In this document: piece after piece, positions 5,790 to 6,645 of the stretch
Layout: the number at the start of each line of letters is the position of its first letter
Position numbering within the stretch: the first letter of the stretch is position 1
Assembly (NCBI GenBank): GCA_003171235.1
Contig: PMYM01000154.1
Span: forward strand, 6,960 to 13,604
From: Phycisphaerales bacterium
GTDB taxonomy: Bacteria; Planctomycetota; Phycisphaerae; SM23-33
Direction of reading: 5' to 3'
Length of the DNA stretch: 6,645 nucleotides
Notes under the pieces: generated by a model
The model's database searches: none
Seen by the model: the letters and a program-made list of their open reading frames with translations, nothing else
Told to the model about the DNA's origin: nothing
Program-made: the position numbers and the translations under genes

Positions 5790-6644
5790 TCACCCAAAGA
5801 GCATGCCCGACGGCGCGGGGGGCACGTAGCCGTTGGCCAGGAAGTAGTCGATGGCCTCGGCCAGGCTGGCGAAGACGCGCGTGGCCGTCTCGGTCACGAA
5901 GGGCGAGGGCGGCGCCCCCGCCTGCCAGATGACAAAGACGTCCTTGCCCGCTTCGTGGGCGTGCTGGAGTTCGCGCTCCACGCCGGATGAAATTCCCGGC
6001 CGGTTGGGCCCGCCCTGGTCAGGCAGCTCGGGGATGAGCGAGACGATCATATCGGCCTGGTCGATGAGCTTGAAATCGCGGGCGTAGATCTGGCCGTCGA
6101 TGTCGGGCAGGATGGACAGCAGCTCGCTGGTATCGATCTGCAGCGGCCGGCCGGCCACGGTGACGGTGACGAACTTGTTGCCGGCCTGGGCGGAGGCCAA
6201 GGCCAGCGGGCCCAGGTATTTCTCCTCCAGGTCGCCCGGGTCGAAGCAGGTGAAGAACCGCCGCATCTCCGAACGGAAGCCCAGGATGGCCGCCTGGGCC
6301 GCCCCGTCGCTGATGTTGGACATGGGGAAGGACAGGTAGGCCTTCTTGAGATACGGCTGGAACATCAGCTTGACCAGGGCGTCGGAGCCGGTTTGGCCGT
6401 CCTGGCCCCGGGCCAGAATATAGAAATGCCCGTGCCCCCGGCAAAGGACTGAGAGCAACTCGGTGGCCAGCACCTCCTCCTCGCGCCAGACCATCAGATC
6501 CTTGAGCGTGTGGTCGGCGTGGCCGTCGCGCAGCAGGCGGGCGTGCACGCTGTCGATGTTGTCCACCAGGGTGACGTACAGGTCGGCGGCGAGGGCCTGG
6601 GTCTGGTCGTAGTCGAAGGCGAAGAACAGCCCGTGCCGCCAGCG
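5790..6644 (-). CDS. nucleotide-kinase-like / deoxyribosyltransferase-fold protein, 5' end missing
   Basis: The frame is open through the right edge. The 284 visible residues are the C-terminal part of a longer protein. The first ~75 residues (FFAFDYDQTQALAADLYVTL, then VDNIDSVHARLLRD and LKDLMVWREEEVLATELL) resemble the end of a P-loop nucleoside-phosphate-kinase-like domain, with Arg-rich helices like a lid. Its Walker A motif would lie beyond the window. From about residue 100 a nucleoside 2-deoxyribosyltransferase-like Rossmann fold appears: AYLSFPMSN (102-110), FRSEMRRFFTCFDP (123-136), YARDFKLIDQADMIVSLIP (187-205), then SSGVERELQHAHEAGKDVFVIW (219-240). In that family the GxxxE segment carries the catalytic Glu and the Asp of QAD is conserved; E223 or E225 and D198 are candidates. 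The function could be nucleotide salvage or modification, or nucleotide sensing. A GTG at 6566 is in frame, but coding clearly continues upstream. No signal peptide can be judged. Convergent with the glycosyltransferase gene; the family assignment is from motif memory only. Confidence 0.75.
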   Translation of the reverse strand, partial: RWRHGLFFAFDYDQTQALAADLYVTLVDNIDSVHARLLRDGHADHTLKDLMVWREEEVLATELLSVLCRGHGHFYILARGQDGQTGSDALVKLMFQPYLKKAYLSFPMSNISDGAAQAAILGFRSEMRRFFTCFDPGDLEEKYLGPLALASAQAGNKFVTVTVAGRPLQIDTSELLSILPDIDGQIYARDFKLIDQADMIVSLIPELPDQGGPNRPGISSGVERELQHAHEAGKDVFVIWQAGAPPSPFVTETATRVFASLAEAIDYFLANGYVPPAPSGMLFG

Positions 6645-6645
6645 G

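Noticed and set aside
6566..6566. GTG at 6566 as the true start of the right-edge gene
   Set aside because: The frame stays open to the window edge and encodes plausible conserved-looking sequence (HGLFFAFDYDQTQALAADLY) directly upstream, so the gene is truncated by the window instead.

Overview
This is a GC-rich window carrying six protein-coding genes, two of them cut by the window edges. The gene content suggests a planctomycete, perhaps of the Phycisphaerae type. The reasons are long helical-plus-thioredoxin (TlpA-like) periplasmic proteins, Ala/Thr/Ser/Gln-Pro linkers such as PASQPT and STQPAS, a TMTC-like membrane protein with the WDDD motif, and a GT-C membrane protein with a soluble C-terminal domain. 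This assignment rests on family resemblance recalled from memory, not on a search.

Layout. Positions 3387 to 1 form a leftward cluster of four genes: a TlpA-like thioredoxin-fold protein (3387-2227), a small coiled-coil lipoprotein (2173-1772), a second exported helical/thioredoxin-fold protein (1736-453), and the N-terminus of a TMTC-like multi-membrane protein (333 to beyond 1). The gaps are 53, 35 and about 117 bases. A well-formed sigma70-type promoter (TTGGGC, 17 bases, TATAAT) at 3468-3440 reads into the cluster. Rightward from the same intergenic region runs a 717-residue GT-C-type membrane glycosyltransferase (3534-5687). Its -10 element may physically overlap the leftward one. A leftward gene enters from the right edge (6644-5790). 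Its C-terminal part looks like the nucleoside 2-deoxyribosyltransferase fold and its upstream part like the end of a P-loop nucleotide-kinase-like domain. It converges on the glycosyltransferase gene, and the 102-base gap between them holds a palindromic array of the heptamer CAGCTTT.

How the genes may work together. The three complete leftward genes all encode exported proteins, two with thioredoxin folds and one coiled-coil lipoprotein. Both thioredoxin-fold proteins lack the normal CxxC pair: the first reads CGPY, and the second has no cysteine at the active-site position. The cluster therefore looks like a periplasmic assembly, or a monothiol or non-redox system, rather than an ordinary disulfide reductase. 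This is the most interesting signal in the window. The two GT-C-fold membrane proteins on either side suggest a cell-envelope glycosylation context, but no direct link is visible. No RNA genes, CRISPR arrays, transposases or phage genes were seen.
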